DNA of 64,000 bases from NCBI GenBank assembly GCA_036495525.1, contig DASXMR010000134.1, positions 62,001-126,000 of the forward strand. Reading direction: 5' to 3'. Position numbers and translations under genes: made by a program. The stretch's first letter is position 1; each line of letters begins with the position of its first letter. Source of the DNA: DASXMR01 sp036495525 (GTDB lineage: Bacteria; Actinomycetota; Actinomycetes; Streptosporangiales; Streptosporangiaceae). This document shows, piece by piece, positions 8,003 through 16,251 of the stretch. A model generated the notes under the pieces. It was given only the letters and a program-made list of their open reading frames with translations. It made no database searches and was not told the DNA's origin.

Positions 8003-8782
8003 ATGAACATCGTCGTCTGTGTGAAGCAGGTTCCCGATACCTGGTCCGAGCGAACGCTGCGGGCCGACGACTCCACCCTGGACCGGGATGCGGCCGACGC
8101 GCTGATCAACGAGCTGGACGAGTACGCGATCGAGGAGGGCCTGCGGCTGGCCGAGGCGCACGGCGGCGAGGTCACGATCCTGTCGATGGGCCCGGAGAAG
8201 GCGAGTGAGTCGATACGCAAGGCGCTGTCGATGGGGGCCGACAAGGCGGTGCACCTGACCGACTCCGCGCTGCACGGCTCGGACGCGCTGGTGACCTCGG
8301 CTGCCATCGCCAAGGTACTCGGCCGCACTGAGTTTGACCTGGTGATCCTCGGCTCGGAATCGACGGACGCCCGGATGGGCGTGCTGGCCGCCATGCTTTC
8401 CGAGCGGCTCGGCATCCCGCAGCTGTCCTACGCCAGCAAGGTAGAGATCGACGGCAGCTCGATCACCATCAACCGGCTGGCCGACTACGGCTACGACACC
8501 GTGACGGCATCGCTGCCGGCCGTCGTTAGCGTCGTCGAGAAGATCAACGAGCCGCGTTACCCGTCCTTCAAGGGGATCATGGCGGCCAAGAAGAAGCCGG
8601 TCGAGACGCTCAGCCTGGCCGACATCGGCATCGATGGCGGCGAGGCCGGGCTGGCGGCGAGCGCGACCGAGGTCGTCAGCTTCGCCAGGCGGCCGGCCCG
8701 GCAGACGGGCACGATCGTGGCCGATGAAGGAGACGGCGGCAACCAGGCGGCCGAGTTCCTCGCAGCGCAGAAGTTCATCTGA
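8003..8782 (+). CDS. etfB: electron transfer flavoprotein beta subunit
   Basis: EtfB forms a heterodimer with EtfA that accepts electrons from acyl-CoA and other dehydrogenases and passes them to the membrane quinone pool. The 259-residue protein begins 'MNIVVCVKQVPDTW' and includes the AMP-binding region 'LVILGSESTDARMGVLAAML' (about 114-133) and the subunit signature 'LPAVVSVVEKINEPRYPSFK' (about 172-191). GGGAGG at 7984-7989 precedes the ATG by 13 nt, rather far; the frame is open upstream to 7904 but the family homology starts at 8003. etfA follows after 90 nt on the same strand. Confidence 0.96.
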   Translation: MNIVVCVKQVPDTWSERTLRADDSTLDRDAADALINELDEYAIEEGLRLAEAHGGEVTILSMGPEKASESIRKALSMGADKAVHLTDSALHGSDALVTSAAIAKVLGRTEFDLVILGSESTDARMGVLAAMLSERLGIPQLSYASKVEIDGSSITINRLADYGYDTVTASLPAVVSVVEKINEPRYPSFKGIMAAKKKPVETLSLADIGIDGGEAGLAASATEVVSFARRPARQTGTIVADEGDGGNQAAEFLAAQKFI

Positions 8783-8872
8783 CCGGCGGCGGTCACCGCC
8801 GGCGCGCGGAGACGGCAGTGGTGTCAGCTACCGCGTTCTTCATCTAGGGCATTACCGGAAGGGCTGCAGCTC

Positions 8873-9829
8873 ATGGCAGAGATCCTCGTACTCGTCGAGC
8901 ACGCCGGCGGCGAGGTCAAGAAGGTCACCGGCGAACTGCTGACGCTCGCGCGCAGTTTCGGCGAGCCGTCAGCCGTCTGGGCCGGCCCCGGCGCACAGGA
9001 GGGACGCGAGCGGCTGGCCGAGTTCGGCGCCGCGAAGGTCTACGTCGCCGACGGGCCGGAGTTCGACGACTACGTCGTCGGCCCCAAGGCCGAGCTGCTG
9101 GCCTCGCTGGTGGCAAGCGGCTCACCTGCCGCTGTCCTGCTGCCGAGCACCGCCGAGGGCCGCGAGGTCGGGGCGCGGCTGGCGGTCAAGACCTCGTCCG
9201 GGCTGCTGACCGACGTGGTCGCGGTTGGCGATGACCTGGTCGCCGAGCAGTCGATCTTCGGCGGCGCGATCGTCGTGCAGTCGCGGGTGAAGTCAGGCAC
9301 GCCGATCATCGCGGTCCGGCCGAACGCCGTCTCCCCGTCGGCCGCGCCCGGCGACGCAGTGATCGAGAACGTGAGCGTTCAGGTCAGCGACGCCGCCAAG
9401 GGTGCCAGGATCACCGAGCGGGTCGTGCAGGAGCGCGGCGAGCGGCCCGAGCTGACCGAGGCGTCGACCGTCGTCTCCGGCGGCCGCGGCGTGGGCGGCG
9501 CGGAGAACATGGCGCTGATCGAGAAGCTCGCCGACTCGCTCGGCGCGGCAGTCGGCGCGTCCCGCGCGGTGACCGACGCCGGCTGGTACCCGCACCAGTT
9601 CCAGGTCGGCCAGACCGGCAAGACCGTCTCGCCGCAGCTGTACGTCGCGGTCGGCATCTCCGGCGCGATCCAGCACCGGGCCGGCATGCAGACCTCGAAG
9701 ACGATCATGGTGGTCAACAAGGACCGCGAGGCGCCGATCTTCGAGCTCGCCGACTTCGGCGTGGTCGGTGACCTGTTCAACGTGGTCCCGCAGCTGATCG
9801 AGGCGATCGAGAAGAAGGCCAAGGGCTGA
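8873..9829 (+). CDS. etfA: electron transfer flavoprotein alpha subunit
   Basis: EtfA carries the FAD of the electron transfer flavoprotein. The 318-residue length is standard. The N-terminal domain starts 'MAEILVLVEHAGGEVKK', and the C-terminal FAD-binding domain contains 'VSGGRGVGGAENM' (about 200-212), the 'GWYPHQFQVGQTGKTVSPQL' segment and 'GISGAIQHRAGM' (about 261-272), which contact FAD. It is downstream of etfB and both are likely cotranscribed. No dehydrogenase or ETF-quinone oxidoreductase is adjacent, so the pair serves partners encoded elsewhere. The segment 9830-9984 after it contains only scattered AGCCGG-rich sequence. Confidence 0.97.
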   Translation: MAEILVLVEHAGGEVKKVTGELLTLARSFGEPSAVWAGPGAQEGRERLAEFGAAKVYVADGPEFDDYVVGPKAELLASLVASGSPAAVLLPSTAEGREVGARLAVKTSSGLLTDVVAVGDDLVAEQSIFGGAIVVQSRVKSGTPIIAVRPNAVSPSAAPGDAVIENVSVQVSDAAKGARITERVVQERGERPELTEASTVVSGGRGVGGAENMALIEKLADSLGAAVGASRAVTDAGWYPHQFQVGQTGKTVSPQLYVAVGISGAIQHRAGMQTSKTIMVVNKDREAPIFELADFGVVGDLFNVVPQLIEAIEKKAKG

Positions 9830-9968
9830 GCAGCCGGCACCAGCCGGAGGCCGCTCAGCCAGCACGGATTGAGGCTGATCAGTCGGCACAGCCGGAAAGT
9901 GATCAGCCGGGACGGCCGGGGGCTGATGCCGGCCAGGCCGAGGGCTGCCGGCAGCCGGCGGGCACAGC

Positions 9969-9974
9969 TAGGCT
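9969..9974 (+). promoter_or_regulatory. -10 element of cysteine desulfurase gene
   Basis: TAGGCT lies 10 nt before the ATG at 9985, so the transcript would carry only a few untranslated bases. It is the same hexamer used upstream of other genes in this window. Confidence 0.45.
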
Positions 9975-9984
9975 GGATGGCGCC

Positions 9985-11217
9985 ATGCCATACCCCGACC
10001 GAGGTGACGCCCGCCAGCCGGCTGCCCCCCAGCAGGCTGAGCAGGCCTCGCCGGTATACCTCGACCACGCCGCCACGACGCCGATGCTGCCCGAGGCGCT
10101 GGCCGCCATGACCGAGGAGCTTGCGCAGGTCGGAAACCCCTCCTCGCTGCACAACGCGGGCCGCCGGGCGCGGCGGATCGTCGAGGAGTCACGGGAGCAG
10201 ATCGCCGCCGCCTACGGTGCCCGGCCAAGCGAGGTTGTGTTCACCAGCGGCGGCACCGAGGCGGACAACCTGGCCGTCAAGGGCTTGTTCTGGGCCAGGC
10301 GGGCGGGCGACAAGGGGCGCAGCCGGGTGCTCGCCACCGCGATCGAGCATCACGCGGTGCTCGACTGCGTGCACTGGCTGACCGAGCACGAGGACGCGAA
10401 GCCAGACTGGCTGCCTGTCGACGGCACCGGCCTGGTCAGCCCGGCCGTGCTGGTCGACGCCATCGAGCGCGACCCGGCCGGGGTAGCGCTGATCAGCATT
10501 ATGTGGGTGAACAACGAGGTCGGCACCGTGCAGCCGGTCGCCGAGCTGGCCGAGGTCGCCAGGGAGTATCAGATACCGCTGCACAGCGATGCCGTGCAGG
10601 CCGCCGGGCAGCTGCCGGTCAGCCTGGCCGGCTCCGGGGCCACCGCGCTCACGATCACCGCGCACAAGATCGGCGGCCCGGTGGGCACTGGCGCGCTGCT
10701 GCTGACCAGGGGCAGCCAGCCGGTCCCGGTGCTGCACGGCGGCGGGCAGGAGCGGGACGTGCGGTCAGGCACGCTGGACGCGCCGGCCATCCGGGCTTTC
10801 GCGGTGGCGGTGGAGCTGGCCGCCGAGCGCAAGAACGACGAGGCCAAGCGGTTGTCAGCGCTGCGCGACGACCTGATCGCGCAGGTGCTCGCCGCGGTGC
10901 CTGACGCGGAGCTGAACGGCGCGGCGCCGGGGCCTGGCAGGCTGCCTGGCAACGCGCACTTCTCCTTCCCAGGTTGCGAGGGCGACGCGCTGCTGATGCT
11001 GCTCGACGCGAGGGGAATCGCCTGCTCGACCGGCTCGGCGTGCACTGCAGGGGTGGCTCAGCCCAGCCACGTGCTGCTGGCGATGGGCGCCGGTGATGGC
11101 CGGGCGCGCGGGTCGCTGCGGTTCTCCCTCGGCAGCACCAGCACCCAGGCCGACGTCGACGCTCTCGGTGCGGTCATCGGCGAGGTCGTCGAGCGGGCCA
11201 GGCGGGCGTCGCGCTGA
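9985..11217 (+). CDS. cysteine desulfurase (NifS/IscS type)
   Basis: This PLP enzyme removes sulfur from cysteine as a protein-bound persulfide. The 410-residue protein shows 'YLDHAATTPMLPEAL' (25-39), 'TSGGTEADNLAVKG', 'WVNNEVGTVQP' (about 174-184), the PLP lysine Lys228 in 'TAHKIGGPVG' and the persulfide Cys353 in 'STGSACTAG'. The catalytic loop is of the long, flexible group I type. It lies 37 nt before mnmA, so its main job here is likely sulfur delivery for tRNA 2-thiolation rather than Fe-S assembly; no iscU or suf genes are nearby. The first 22 residues are a poorly conserved extension. Confidence 0.94.
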   Translation: MPYPDRGDARQPAAPQQAEQASPVYLDHAATTPMLPEALAAMTEELAQVGNPSSLHNAGRRARRIVEESREQIAAAYGARPSEVVFTSGGTEADNLAVKGLFWARRAGDKGRSRVLATAIEHHAVLDCVHWLTEHEDAKPDWLPVDGTGLVSPAVLVDAIERDPAGVALISIMWVNNEVGTVQPVAELAEVAREYQIPLHSDAVQAAGQLPVSLAGSGATALTITAHKIGGPVGTGALLLTRGSQPVPVLHGGGQERDVRSGTLDAPAIRAFAVAVELAAERKNDEAKRLSALRDDLIAQVLAAVPDAELNGAAPGPGRLPGNAHFSFPGCEGDALLMLLDARGIACSTGSACTAGVAQPSHVLLAMGAGDGRARGSLRFSLGSTSTQADVDALGAVIGEVVERARRASR

Positions 11218-11240
11218 GGGACTGCCCTGCCGCCAGCGCA

Positions 11241-11246
11241 TATCCT
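11241..11246 (+). promoter_or_regulatory. -10 element before mnmA
   Basis: TATCCT lies 8 nt before the mnmA ATG. It could give a leaderless mnmA transcript in addition to read-through from the cysteine desulfurase gene. Confidence 0.4.
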
Positions 11247-11254
11247 GGCAGGCG

Positions 11255-12382
11255 ATGAGTTCTCTTCGGGTGCTGGCCGCGATGTCGGGCGGCGTCGACT
11301 CGGCGGTCGCCGCGGCCAGGGCGGCCGAGGCGGGCCACCAGGTCACGGGCGTGCACCTGGCCCTGTCGGCGAACCCGGCTTCCTACCGCACCGGCGCCCG
11401 CGGCTGCTGCACGCTGGAGGACGCGCGTGACGCGCGCCGCGCCGCGGACGTGATCGGCATCCCGTTCTACGTCTGGGATCTCGCCGAGCAGTTCCACCGG
11501 GACGTCGTGCAGGAGTTCGTTGCCGAGTACGCGCGCGGCAATACGCCCAATCCCTGCTTGCGGTGCAACGAGAAGATCAAGTTCAGCGCCGTGCTCGACC
11601 GGGCCGTCGCGCTTGGCTTCGACGCCGTGTGCACCGGGCATCACGCCAGGCTCGACCCCGGTGGCCCGGCTGGCCAGCGGCTGCGGCGCAGCGTCGATGC
11701 CGGCAAGGACCAGTCCTACGTGCTGGCCGTGCTCACCGGTGGCCAGCTAAGCCGGGCGATGTTCCCGCTAGGCGGCAGCACCAAGACCCAGGTACGCCAG
11801 GAGGCCGCGGCGCGCGGCCTGGCTGTGGCCGACAAGCCGGACAGCCACGACGTGTGCTTCATCGCCGACGGTGACACCAGGACCTTCCTGCAGGACCGGC
11901 TCGGCGCGGCGCCGGGCCCGATCGTCGACGCCGATGGCGCCGTTGTCGGCAGTCACGACGGCAGCTTCGGCTACACCGTCGGCCAGCGGCGGGGCCTGCA
12001 CCTCGGCCGCCCGGCCGCCGACGGCAGGCCGCGTTACGTGCTGGACATCGAGCCGGTCTCGAACACCGTGACCATCGGCCCGGCCGAGTCCCTCGACGTG
12101 GTCGACATCGACGCGGCCGGCCAGGTGTGGAGCGGCTGCGAGCCACCGTCCGGGCCGGTGCGCTGCGCGGTCCAGCTGCGGGCGCACGGCGCGCCGGTGC
12201 CGGCCACCGCCTGGCCGGACGGGGCAGGCCTGCGGATCCGGCTCGACCGCCCGGCGCGCGGCGTCGCGAGGGGCCAGGCCGCGGTCCTCTACGACGGCGA
12301 CCTGGTGCTGGGCAGTGCGACGATCAGCGGCACCGGCCGGCCGGCCGCTGCCCGCGGAGCGGGTTCCGTCGGCCGCGGCTAA
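11255..12382 (+). CDS. mnmA: tRNA-specific 2-thiouridylase
   Basis: MnmA adenylates and thiolates uridine 34 of the tRNAs for Lys, Glu and Gln. The 375-residue protein has the PP-loop 'MSGGVDSAVAA' (10-20), the catalytic Cys101 in 'NPCLRCNEKIKF', the persulfide Cys201 in 'HDVCFIADG' and the 'GYTVGQRRGL' tRNA-binding signature (about 238-247). The ATG at 11255 was chosen because homology begins at residue 4 and the upstream frame overlaps the cysteine desulfurase. Its sulfur donor is probably the desulfurase next to it. The stop codon overlaps that of the convergent GNAT gene by 4 nt. Confidence 0.96.
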   Translation: MSSLRVLAAMSGGVDSAVAAARAAEAGHQVTGVHLALSANPASYRTGARGCCTLEDARDARRAADVIGIPFYVWDLAEQFHRDVVQEFVAEYARGNTPNPCLRCNEKIKFSAVLDRAVALGFDAVCTGHHARLDPGGPAGQRLRRSVDAGKDQSYVLAVLTGGQLSRAMFPLGGSTKTQVRQEAAARGLAVADKPDSHDVCFIADGDTRTFLQDRLGAAPGPIVDADGAVVGSHDGSFGYTVGQRRGLHLGRPAADGRPRYVLDIEPVSNTVTIGPAESLDVVDIDAAGQVWSGCEPPSGPVRCAVQLRAHGAPVPATAWPDGAGLRIRLDRPARGVARGQAAVLYDGDLVLGSATISGTGRPAAARGAGSVGRG

Positions 12383-12996
12383 GGGCTGGCCGCGACCGCG
12401 CCGGTTATCCCGGCTGGCGCGGGCATCCGCGATCGCGCCTGGCGTGCTGGCAATTCCTGCAGCCAGGATTCTGAGCGCAACGGCGCGGTCGGCCGCTGGA
12501 AGAGCATCGCGGACGGGTAGTCGACGTCCTGGCGCTGGCGCACGAACTCGAAGCCGCGCTTGCGGTAGTAGTCGTGCAGGGCGTCGTTTGTCGTCCAGAC
12601 ATCAATTCTGATCCAGCGCGCGCCATAGTGCTGCCGGGCGCGGTTGCCGGCCCAATTCAGCAATTCGTCACCAATCGCCCGGCCGGAGTAAGCGCGCCCC
12701 ACGATGAGCCGTGACACGTAGACGGCCGGCTCGACCTGCTCCGGCAACGTCCAGAGCAGCGGATTGCCGTCGGGCCGGCCGGTGACCGTGGCGATCGCCT
12801 CGCCCTGCTCGTCGTCCACCATCCAGGTCCGCCCGTCCACCAGGCCGGACCTGACCCGTTCGTCCCGCTCAGCCCTGTTCGGCCAGGGCTGTGCCCACTG
12901 ATCAGTGCCCTTGTCGTGCAGCCAGCGTGAGGCTTCATCGATAAAGCGAAGTATCAGCTCCAGATCGGAGAACGTGGCCTGGCGGATGCGCAGCAT
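12379..12996 (-). CDS. GNAT family N-acetyltransferase
   Basis: This 205-residue protein has the GNAT fold: 'IRQATFSDLELILRFIDEAS' at the N-terminus, the strand 'AVYVSRLIVG' (91-100), the acetyl-CoA pyrophosphate loop 'RAYSGRAIGDELL' (101-113) and the 'NDALHDYYRKRGFEFV' helix (137-152). The acceptor substrate is unknown. It is the last gene of a minus-strand run that begins with two GntR regulators, 105 nt upstream, and it may be their target, but an independent promoter in that gap is possible. The C-terminal 35 residues are a low-complexity tail. It is convergent with mnmA and overlaps it by 4 nt. Confidence 0.85.
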   Translation of the reverse strand: MLRIRQATFSDLELILRFIDEASRWLHDKGTDQWAQPWPNRAERDERVRSGLVDGRTWMVDDEQGEAIATVTGRPDGNPLLWTLPEQVEPAVYVSRLIVGRAYSGRAIGDELLNWAGNRARQHYGARWIRIDVWTTNDALHDYYRKRGFEFVRQRQDVDYPSAMLFQRPTAPLRSESWLQELPARQARSRMPAPAGITGAVAASP

Positions 12997-13101
12997 GGGC
13001 CCGCTTTCTGCGGAGAGACCCAGCGAACTGGTTCGGTGATGTCGAATGACGCGAAGTGAGGAGTAATAGTAGTACCGGGTGCTGGTGGCCTGCCGCCGGG
13101 T

Positions 13102-13944
13102 CTATGACACTGCGGGTAATGCGTCCCAGACAACCGACGCCGTGCCCGCCGCTGCCGCTTCCGCAGCCTGCGGCGGCACGGTGCCGACGATGAAGCCGAA
13201 CTGGTTCCGGTCGGACGGGTACGCGTCAAGCGTGACCCTGATCGGCGCGTTCTGGTCGTCGTAGCTGGTGCGGTACTTGGCGAAGACCGCGACCGGGCTG
13301 TCGCCGGACAGCTCAAAGAAATACGACTCGTCCTGGTCGGCCGCCCGCACCGCGATCAGGTCGCGGTAGCCAGCCTGCTCGATGCCGAGCCTGACGCGCA
13401 GGTACTCGATGCAGCCCTCTTCCTTGTCGACCGGGGCGAGCAGCTCCCGCGCCCCGCGTTCGACCAGGCTCATCGGGTAGAAGGAGGTCTCGAGCGAGTA
13501 AGGCTTGCCGTCGATATAGCGGCGCTGGTGCCTGGTCACGACCTGGGTGCCCACCGGTATCTGGAGCAGGCCGGCGATGATCGGCGTCGGCTCCATCACC
13601 TCGATGCGCGGCGGCTTGGACGAGTCGGGCCGCCTGCCCTGTGCGCGGACTTCCCCGTAGTAGGCCGCGCCCTCGCCGGTGCCGGACCGCACGTCGGAGT
13701 CCGGCGACAGCACGGTGACGAAGGGCTTGATCGGCTCAAGCACGAAGGTGCCAAGCCGGGGATGGGCCTGGACGAGCCCGCGCACGGTGAGCTGCTTGAT
13801 GGCGTTGCGGATGGTGTCCCGCGAGGCGCCGTAGGCCATCCGGAGCTCATACTCAGTCGGCAGCTGGCTGCCTGGCGGCCGCTCGCCCGAGGTGATCTGG
13901 CGCCGCAGTTCCTCGGCGATCCGCTGGTATGCGGGCTCAGGCAT
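13102..13944 (-). CDS. GntR/HutC-family transcriptional regulator (first of tandem pair)
   Basis: This 280-residue regulator has an N-terminal winged helix-turn-helix of the GntR type (about 1-70, with 'GSQLPTEYELRMAYGASRDT' at 22-41) and a C-terminal UTRA effector domain with 'HQRRYIDGKPYSLETSFYPM' (about 138-157). The UTRA domain suggests a small ligand such as a sugar phosphate or amino-acid derivative, which cannot be specified. The ATG is preceded by GGAGG with 5-nt spacing and overlaps the end of the second GntR gene by 8 nt, so the two are cotranscribed. The two proteins share layout and motifs and are tandem paralogs. Confidence 0.9.
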   Translation of the reverse strand: MPEPAYQRIAEELRRQITSGERPPGSQLPTEYELRMAYGASRDTIRNAIKQLTVRGLVQAHPRLGTFVLEPIKPFVTVLSPDSDVRSGTGEGAAYYGEVRAQGRRPDSSKPPRIEVMEPTPIIAGLLQIPVGTQVVTRHQRRYIDGKPYSLETSFYPMSLVERGARELLAPVDKEEGCIEYLRVRLGIEQAGYRDLIAVRAADQDESYFFELSGDSPVAVFAKYRTSYDDQNAPIRVTLDAYPSDRNQFGFIVGTVPPQAAEAAAAGTASVVWDALPAVS

Positions 13945-14770
13945 GGCTGCCTCCAGGCGGATCAGACTCCACCGGCATGGTCAGCACCGCCTCGTCAGCG
14001 GGCGGCACCTGATGCGTGCTGATCACCAGCCGGTGCCGGTGCGCCGGGAAGACGCTGACCGTGAAGCGGTACGGCACGCCGTCCTGGCCGTACGCCGTGC
14101 GATTGGTCTCCAGCACCGAGATACTGCCGTCGGCCGGCAGGCGGAAGAACGCGGTCTCGTTCGGGTCGGGTACCCGGGCCATGATGGTGTCCCGGTACCC
14201 GGCCTGCCTGATGCTGAGTCTGTTTGCCAGGTAGTCGACCGTGCCCGGCCAGATCGTGGCGCTGCTGAGCAGCCGGTCGGCACCCTGATCGACCAGGCTC
14301 ATCGGGTAGAAGGTCGTCTGCATCGAGTGCGGCTGGCGATCGACGTAGCGCAGCTGATGGCGGCTGACGACCTGAGCACCGGCGGCCAGGCCGAGCGCGC
14401 GCGCAACTGTCTCCCTGGCCTGCTGCACCTCTACCTGCGGGTCTCCTGCGACCGGTGTGCCGCCGCGGGCTGACACCGCTTCGCGGTATGCCTGTCCCTC
14501 GCCGCCCCCGAGTCCGGACTCGGGATCCGCGGACAAGGTGGTGATGAAGGGTGTCGGCCGCCCGGTGACGAACGTCCCCTTGCCTGGCCTCTTCTCCACC
14601 AGGCCGAGCCTCCCGAGCACATCCATGGCCTGCCGCACGGTGTTCCGCGACATGCGGTACCGCCGCTGCAGCTCCTGCTCAGACGGCAGCTTGGCGTCCG
14701 GAGCCAGCACCCTGGCCTGGATCTGCTGCCGCACGTCATCGACGATGCGCCGGTACAGGGGCGTTGCCAT
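13937..14770 (-). CDS. GntR/HutC-family transcriptional regulator (second of tandem pair)
   Basis: This 277-residue paralog of the neighbouring regulator has the GntR winged helix ('PSEQELQRRYRMSRNTVRQA' at 29-48, 'GKGTFVTG' at the wing) and a UTRA domain ('HQLRYVDRQPHSMQTTFYPM' about 137-156). It is the first gene of the minus-strand run. A perfect GTATCT-N6-AGATAC palindrome sits directly before the ATG and overlaps any promoter, which suggests autoregulation. Heterodimer formation with the paralog is possible given the shared UTRA domain, but this is only inference. Confidence 0.9.
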   Translation of the reverse strand: MATPLYRRIVDDVRQQIQARVLAPDAKLPSEQELQRRYRMSRNTVRQAMDVLGRLGLVEKRPGKGTFVTGRPTPFITTLSADPESGLGGGEGQAYREAVSARGGTPVAGDPQVEVQQARETVARALGLAAGAQVVSRHQLRYVDRQPHSMQTTFYPMSLVDQGADRLLSSATIWPGTVDYLANRLSIRQAGYRDTIMARVPDPNETAFFRLPADGSISVLETNRTAYGQDGVPYRFTVSVFPAHRHRLVISTHQVPPADEAVLTMPVESDPPGGSHA

Positions 14771-14774
14771 GCAC

Positions 14775-14792
14775 GTATCTAACCAGAGATAC
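14775..14792. promoter_or_regulatory. candidate GntR operator
   Basis: GTATCT (14775-14780) and AGATAC (14787-14792) form a perfect inverted repeat with a 6-nt spacer, 5 nt upstream of the minus-strand GntR start codon. The position fits an autorepressor site. Confidence 0.55.
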
Positions 14793-14895
14793 CGGCAGAT
14801 CCAACAATCTGACTTGCTGGATTGATTGGCCTTACTCCGTTGCTCCCCACCCCACTTGATGCCACTATAGGGATGAGACCAAATGTAGGTATGGC

Positions 14896-14912
14896 TTGAT
14901 CAAGGTGATCAA
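14896..14912. promoter_or_regulatory. inverted repeat TTGATCA-N3-TGATCAA
   Basis: A perfect 7-3-7 inverted repeat lies in the divergent region between the GntR pair and the small membrane protein. It is unlike the palindrome at 14775 and could be a second operator for the other GntR protein or for another regulator. Confidence 0.4.
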
Positions 14913-15038
14913 TCGGGATAGCTAGCAAGCACTCCGGACCGCCTGACCTGCCAGCCAGCACCTTCCTACTGGGGCTAACGCAGCCCAGAACGGAGCCCGC
15001 CACAGCCGAGCCGGGGCCAGCGAAAGGGGAGTCCGACC

Positions 15039-15320
15039 ATGGCCGTCCTCGTCAAGCTCGCCGTAGTGTTCGTCGCCGTACTGGCAGCAATCACCCTGCT
15101 GCTCGCCGCCGCCATCGTCGCGGCCGCCGTGCTGGTGACGCTGGCCAGCCACTATGAGGAGCGGTACCGGACGCTCACCCGGCCGGCCCCCGGCCCATGG
15201 ACCTGGCTTGCCCGCCGGCTGCTGGCGATGCCCGAGCCCCCTCGGGCGTACTGGCGCCAACTGCCGCCGACCGAGCAGCTGCCGGGCCTGGAGCGCAGCC
15301 CTGGGCCGCGGTCCCGCTGA
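15039..15320 (+). CDS. small single-pass membrane protein
   Basis: This 93-residue protein has one long hydrophobic segment (about 4-36) followed by a short cationic, Pro-rich cytoplasmic or external tail. AAGGGGAG about 8 nt before the ATG supports translation. I recognise no family. It is divergent from the GntR pair and could be a target of these regulators, since the shared intergenic region holds two inverted repeats. The next gene begins 145 nt downstream with its own leaderless-type promoter. Confidence 0.55.
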   Translation: MAVLVKLAVVFVAVLAAITLLLAAAIVAAAVLVTLASHYEERYRTLTRPAPGPWTWLARRLLAMPEPPRAYWRQLPPTEQLPGLERSPGPRSR

Positions 15321-15453
15321 CCCGCCGGGCCCGCCGCCCTGGTGGCTGGGCTGGCCGGGCGCCTGCGGGCGTCCGTGGTCGCGCTGGCCAGGTCGGACGC
15401 CGGCTTCCGCCCGTGGTCGCGCTGAGCTGATGACGCCCTGGCCCGCGCGCCAC

Positions 15454-15459
15454 TAGGCT
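15454..15459 (+). promoter_or_regulatory. -10 element of leaderless DUF1707 gene
   Basis: TAGGCT lies 6 nt before the ATG at 15466, with no Shine-Dalgarno site, which fits a leaderless transcript. Confidence 0.5.
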
Positions 15460-15465
15460 GCGGTT

Positions 15466-16248
15466 ATGTCGAATCTTCCGGGCGAAACGGGCCCGGACCG
15501 CTCGCCAGGGGCGGCGAGCTCCGGGCCGCAGAGCATGCGCGCGGGCGACGCGGACCGGGACCGGGTCGCCGAGCTGCTGCGCGAGGCGGCGGGGGAGGGC
15601 CGGCTGACCCTGGCGGAGCTTGACGAGCGGCTGGACCGCACGTATGCGGCCAGGACCTACGCGGAGCTCGAGCCGATCACCAGGGACCTGCCGCCAGCGA
15701 GCGCCGCGAACGCGGTCCCGGTCCCGGCTGCCGGCCTGGTACCGCCGGCTAAGCGCGCCGGAATATCCGCGTTTGCCATGGCGATCATGAGCGGCTTCGA
15801 GCGCACCGGCCACTGGGTCGTGGGGCGTAACTTCACCGCGTTCGCGCTGATGGGCGGCGGCAGTCTTGACCTGCGCGAGGCGAGCATCGCCGAGGGCCAG
15901 GTGACGATCAGGGCGTTCACCCTGATGGGCGGGATCGAGGTCATCGTGCCCGAGACCGTCGAGCTGCACGTGCACGGCATCGGGATCATGGGCGGGATCG
16001 GAAGGCCGCGGGGCAAGCCTGCCCCGCCGGGCGCACCCGTCGTGGTGGTCACCGGCTTCGCTTTGATGGGCGGCATCGACGTGCGGCAGAAGCCACCCCG
16101 CGGCAAGAAGGACGACGAGGACAGCGACGAGGCGCCGCTGTACGGGCAGCGGCACCGTCCTGGCCAGATCCATGGTTCCGGGCACATGCACGGACATGAC
16201 CATCCGCACGGGCGCCAGGTGCACGGTGACCGCGCCGAGGACGACTAG
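15466..16248 (+). CDS. DUF1707 and LiaF-like (DUF2154) protein with His-rich tail
   Basis: This 260-residue protein has a DUF1707 domain at about 24-68 ('MRAGDADRDRVAELL', 'LDERLDRTYAARTYAEL'), a domain common near the N-terminus of actinobacterial cell-envelope proteins, followed by a LiaF-C-like beta repeat region (about 120-200) with recurring 'FALMGG', 'FTLMGG' and 'GIMGGI' units. The last 40 residues hold eight histidines in HGxxH-type spacing with Asp/Glu, which may bind metal. There is no membrane segment, unlike classical LiaF. The gene is convergent with the sugar importer, with only 3 nt between stop codons. Its role in envelope stress is an inference from the family. Confidence 0.8.
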   Translation: MSNLPGETGPDRSPGAASSGPQSMRAGDADRDRVAELLREAAGEGRLTLAELDERLDRTYAARTYAELEPITRDLPPASAANAVPVPAAGLVPPAKRAGISAFAMAIMSGFERTGHWVVGRNFTAFALMGGGSLDLREASIAEGQVTIRAFTLMGGIEVIVPETVELHVHGIGIMGGIGRPRGKPAPPGAPVVVVTGFALMGGIDVRQKPPRGKKDDEDSDEAPLYGQRHRPGQIHGSGHMHGHDHPHGRQVHGDRAEDD

Positions 16249-16251
16249 CGG

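Noticed and set aside
15175..16224. 349-residue minus-strand frame antisense to the DUF1707 gene
   Set aside because: Shadow frame; the plus-strand protein has clear DUF1707 and LiaF-like motifs.
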